NCBI GenBank assembly: GCA_051877855.1 | Contig: JBJEJH010000061.1 | Span: forward strand, 1-64,000 | Direction: 5' to 3' | Length of the DNA: 64,000 nt | Source of the DNA: MGBC120314 sp051877855 | GTDB taxonomy: Bacteria; Bacillota; Clostridia; Lachnospirales; Lachnospiraceae | Part shown: positions 62,887 to 64,000 of the stretch, one piece after another | How positions within the stretch are numbered: position 1 is the stretch's first letter | Layout of the letters: each line of letters starts with the position of its first letter | Notes under the pieces: generated by a model | The model's database searches: none | What the model was told of the DNA's origin: nothing | What the model saw: only the letters and a program-made list of their open reading frames with translations | Position numbers and translations under genes: made by a program

Positions 62887-63699
62887 TTAGCCTAAGAGTG
62901 AAAGAACACCCTGGTTAGCCTGGTTTGCCTGAGCAAGCATTGACTGTCCAGCCTGAGCAAGAATGTTGTTCTTGCTGTATTCAACCATTTCCTTAGCCAT
63001 ATCAACGTCACGGATACGAGATTCAGCTGCCTGTGTATTCTCGCTTGTAGCATCCAAGTTGTTGATGGTGTGCTCAAGTCTGTTCTGAAGAGCACCAAGT
63101 GTAGATCTCATGTCAGATACAGAGTTGATTGCCTTCTGAATAGCCTGCATTGCTGCACCTGCTGCGGAGAATGAGCTAACCTTAAGTCCGCTTACACCAA
63201 GTGAAGAAGCATTCATATTCTTGATAGAAATACTAATCTTCTGACCTGATAAAGAACCAACCTGAAGATTCTTACCTGTGAAAGAACCATCTAACAAGTT
63301 CATGGTATTGAACTGTGTTGTTGAACGGATACGGTTAATTTCAGATGTTAACTGGTTAATTTCCTTCTGGATCGCTGCTCTATCTGAAGAGGTGTTGGTA
63401 TCGTTAGCTGCCTGTGTAGCTAACTCATTCATTCTCTGTAAGATAGAATGTGTCTCGTTAAGAGCACCTTCAGCAACCTGAACTAATGAGATACCATCCT
63501 GTGCATTGGTTGAAGCCTTGTTAAGACCTCTGATCTGGCTTCTCATCTTCTCAGAAATTGTAAGACCAGCAGCATCATCGCCGGCTCTGTTGATTCTGTA
63601 ACCGGAAGATAACTTCTCGGTTGACTTTGCCTGTGCACTCTGCACTCCGCCTAAGTTTCTGTTAGCGTTCATCGCTGTTAAATTGTGTTGTACTACCAT
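62887..63699 (-). CDS. fliC: Flagellin (copy 2)
   Basis: 270 residues, same length and over 95 percent alike by eye to copy 1, differing at about ten positions (for example Gly18 for Ser, Gly142 for Ser, Ser151 for Cys, Lys154 for Ala, and the final Leu-Gly). ATG 63697-63699 with CAAGGAGG upstream; the open frame to 63729 lacks a site. A tandem duplication around the 61259 gene is likely. Confidence 0.97.
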   Translation of the reverse strand: MVVQHNLTAMNANRNLGGVQSAQAKSTEKLSSGYRINRAGDDAAGLTISEKMRSQIRGLNKASTNAQDGISLVQVAEGALNETHSILQRMNELATQAANDTNTSSDRAAIQKEINQLTSEINRIRSTTQFNTMNLLDGSFTGKNLQVGSLSGQKISISIKNMNASSLGVSGLKVSSFSAAGAAMQAIQKAINSVSDMRSTLGALQNRLEHTINNLDATSENTQAAESRIRDVDMAKEMVEYSKNNILAQAGQSMLAQANQANQGVLSLLG

Positions 63700-63806
63700 A
63701 GTTTTGTCCTCCTTGAACTTTACGGCCACATCCTTGTGGCTCGTTGATATTGTTTTGGGAATTACTTCCCGGTTACTAAGTAAGTTTCCTTACTTATTTG
63801 TATTAT

Positions 63807-63833
63807 ATATCGGAGTATCTGTTAAAAACTTAA
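63807..63833 (-). promoter_or_regulatory. Sigma-28-type promoter of flagellin 2
   Basis: On the minus strand TTAA (63830-63833), 15 nt, TCCGATAT (63807-63814), in the same GGGGTTAAG context as copy 1. It lies about 110 nt before the start codon. Confidence 0.8.
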
Positions 63834-63857
63834 CCCCGATTTATAATTATTTTGAAA

Positions 63858-64000
63858 TTATTTTTTCTTATCCATAAACTGAGGTTCCAGATCTAATTTG
63901 GACATGTTCTTGTAATAGTCACTCACCGCTTTGCTGTTCTTACGGGTATCCTTAACACTCTGTTTCAATTTACCAAACTGTCCATCCACCGCAGACTGAA
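63858..64000 (-). CDS. C-terminus of an unidentified protein (cut by window edge)
   Basis: The last 46 residues of a frame entering from the right edge, ending MSKLDLEPQFMDKKK and a TAA at 63858-63860. Highly charged and helical. The position just upstream of flagellin and the closing FMDKKK would fit a FlgN-like export chaperone, but this is too short to assign. Confidence 0.6.
   Translation of the reverse strand, partial: QSAVDGQFGKLKQSVKDTRKNSKAVSDYYKNMSKLDLEPQFMDKKK

Noticed and set aside
1..64000. CRISPR arrays, tRNA or rRNA genes, prophage genes
   Set aside because: No regularly spaced direct repeats, no cloverleaf or rRNA-like stretches and no phage structural genes were recognised when reading through the window.

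Overview
The window looks like chromosome from a motile, low-to-moderate GC member of the Clostridia, most likely Lachnospiraceae (Roseburia/Butyrivibrio-like). The basis is AGGAGG-type ribosome binding sites, frequent TTG/GTG starts, the Firmicute order of ribosomal and RNA polymerase genes, short flagellins, and a large set of LicD and CgeB-like enzymes beside the flagellins. The genus is inference.

Region 1 (1-13215, minus strand) is the conserved transcription/translation block. In transcription order it reads rpmG-secE-nusG-rplK-rplA-[L10 leader]-rplJ-rplL-[terminator]-rpoB-rpoC-[terminator]-rpsL-rpsG-fusA (cut by the window edge). Good sigma-A promoters can be read upstream of rpmG, rplJ, rpoB and rpsL.

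Region 2 (13216-21886) has a long nested palindrome, a Cof-type HAD phosphatase, and a four-gene minus-strand signalling cluster: a TIM barrel-GAF-GGDEF fusion, a TIR protein with a zinc-ribbon/HTH tail, a receiver-class III cyclase, and a PGDYG-like protein. A FliD-like flagellar protein and aroD follow.

Region 3 (21898-63699) is a roughly 42-kb surface-glycan island ending at two near-identical flagellin genes. It holds eight CgeB-like glycosyltransferase modules of two types, five LicD proteins, a CDP-glycerol glycerophosphotransferase-like enzyme, a TagD cytidylyltransferase, a TagD-oxidoreductase fusion, a KdsC-like phosphatase, a PhnW-like aminotransferase, an FkbM-like methyltransferase, GT2/GT4/GT32/DUF4422/DUF6492 enzymes and a soluble phosphotransferase-like sulfatase-fold protein. 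Motility sigma factor (sigma-28/sigma-D) type -10 boxes, GCCGATAT or TCCGATAT, lie before both flagellins and also before three glycan-side transcription units (near 37400, 51680 and 56824). The simplest reading is that the island decorates flagellin with phospho-alditol or phospho-amino-alcohol-bearing glycans and is co-expressed with it.

The island is interrupted by a complete IS66-family element (39444-42247) with 21-bp perfect terminal inverted repeats and an 8-bp target duplication. It sits exactly on the start codon of an AAA-ATPase/PD-(D/E)XK-type gene, which also carries a frameshift. The stretch from about 42455 to 51500 is visibly AT-richer than its flanks and looks like an acquired cassette.
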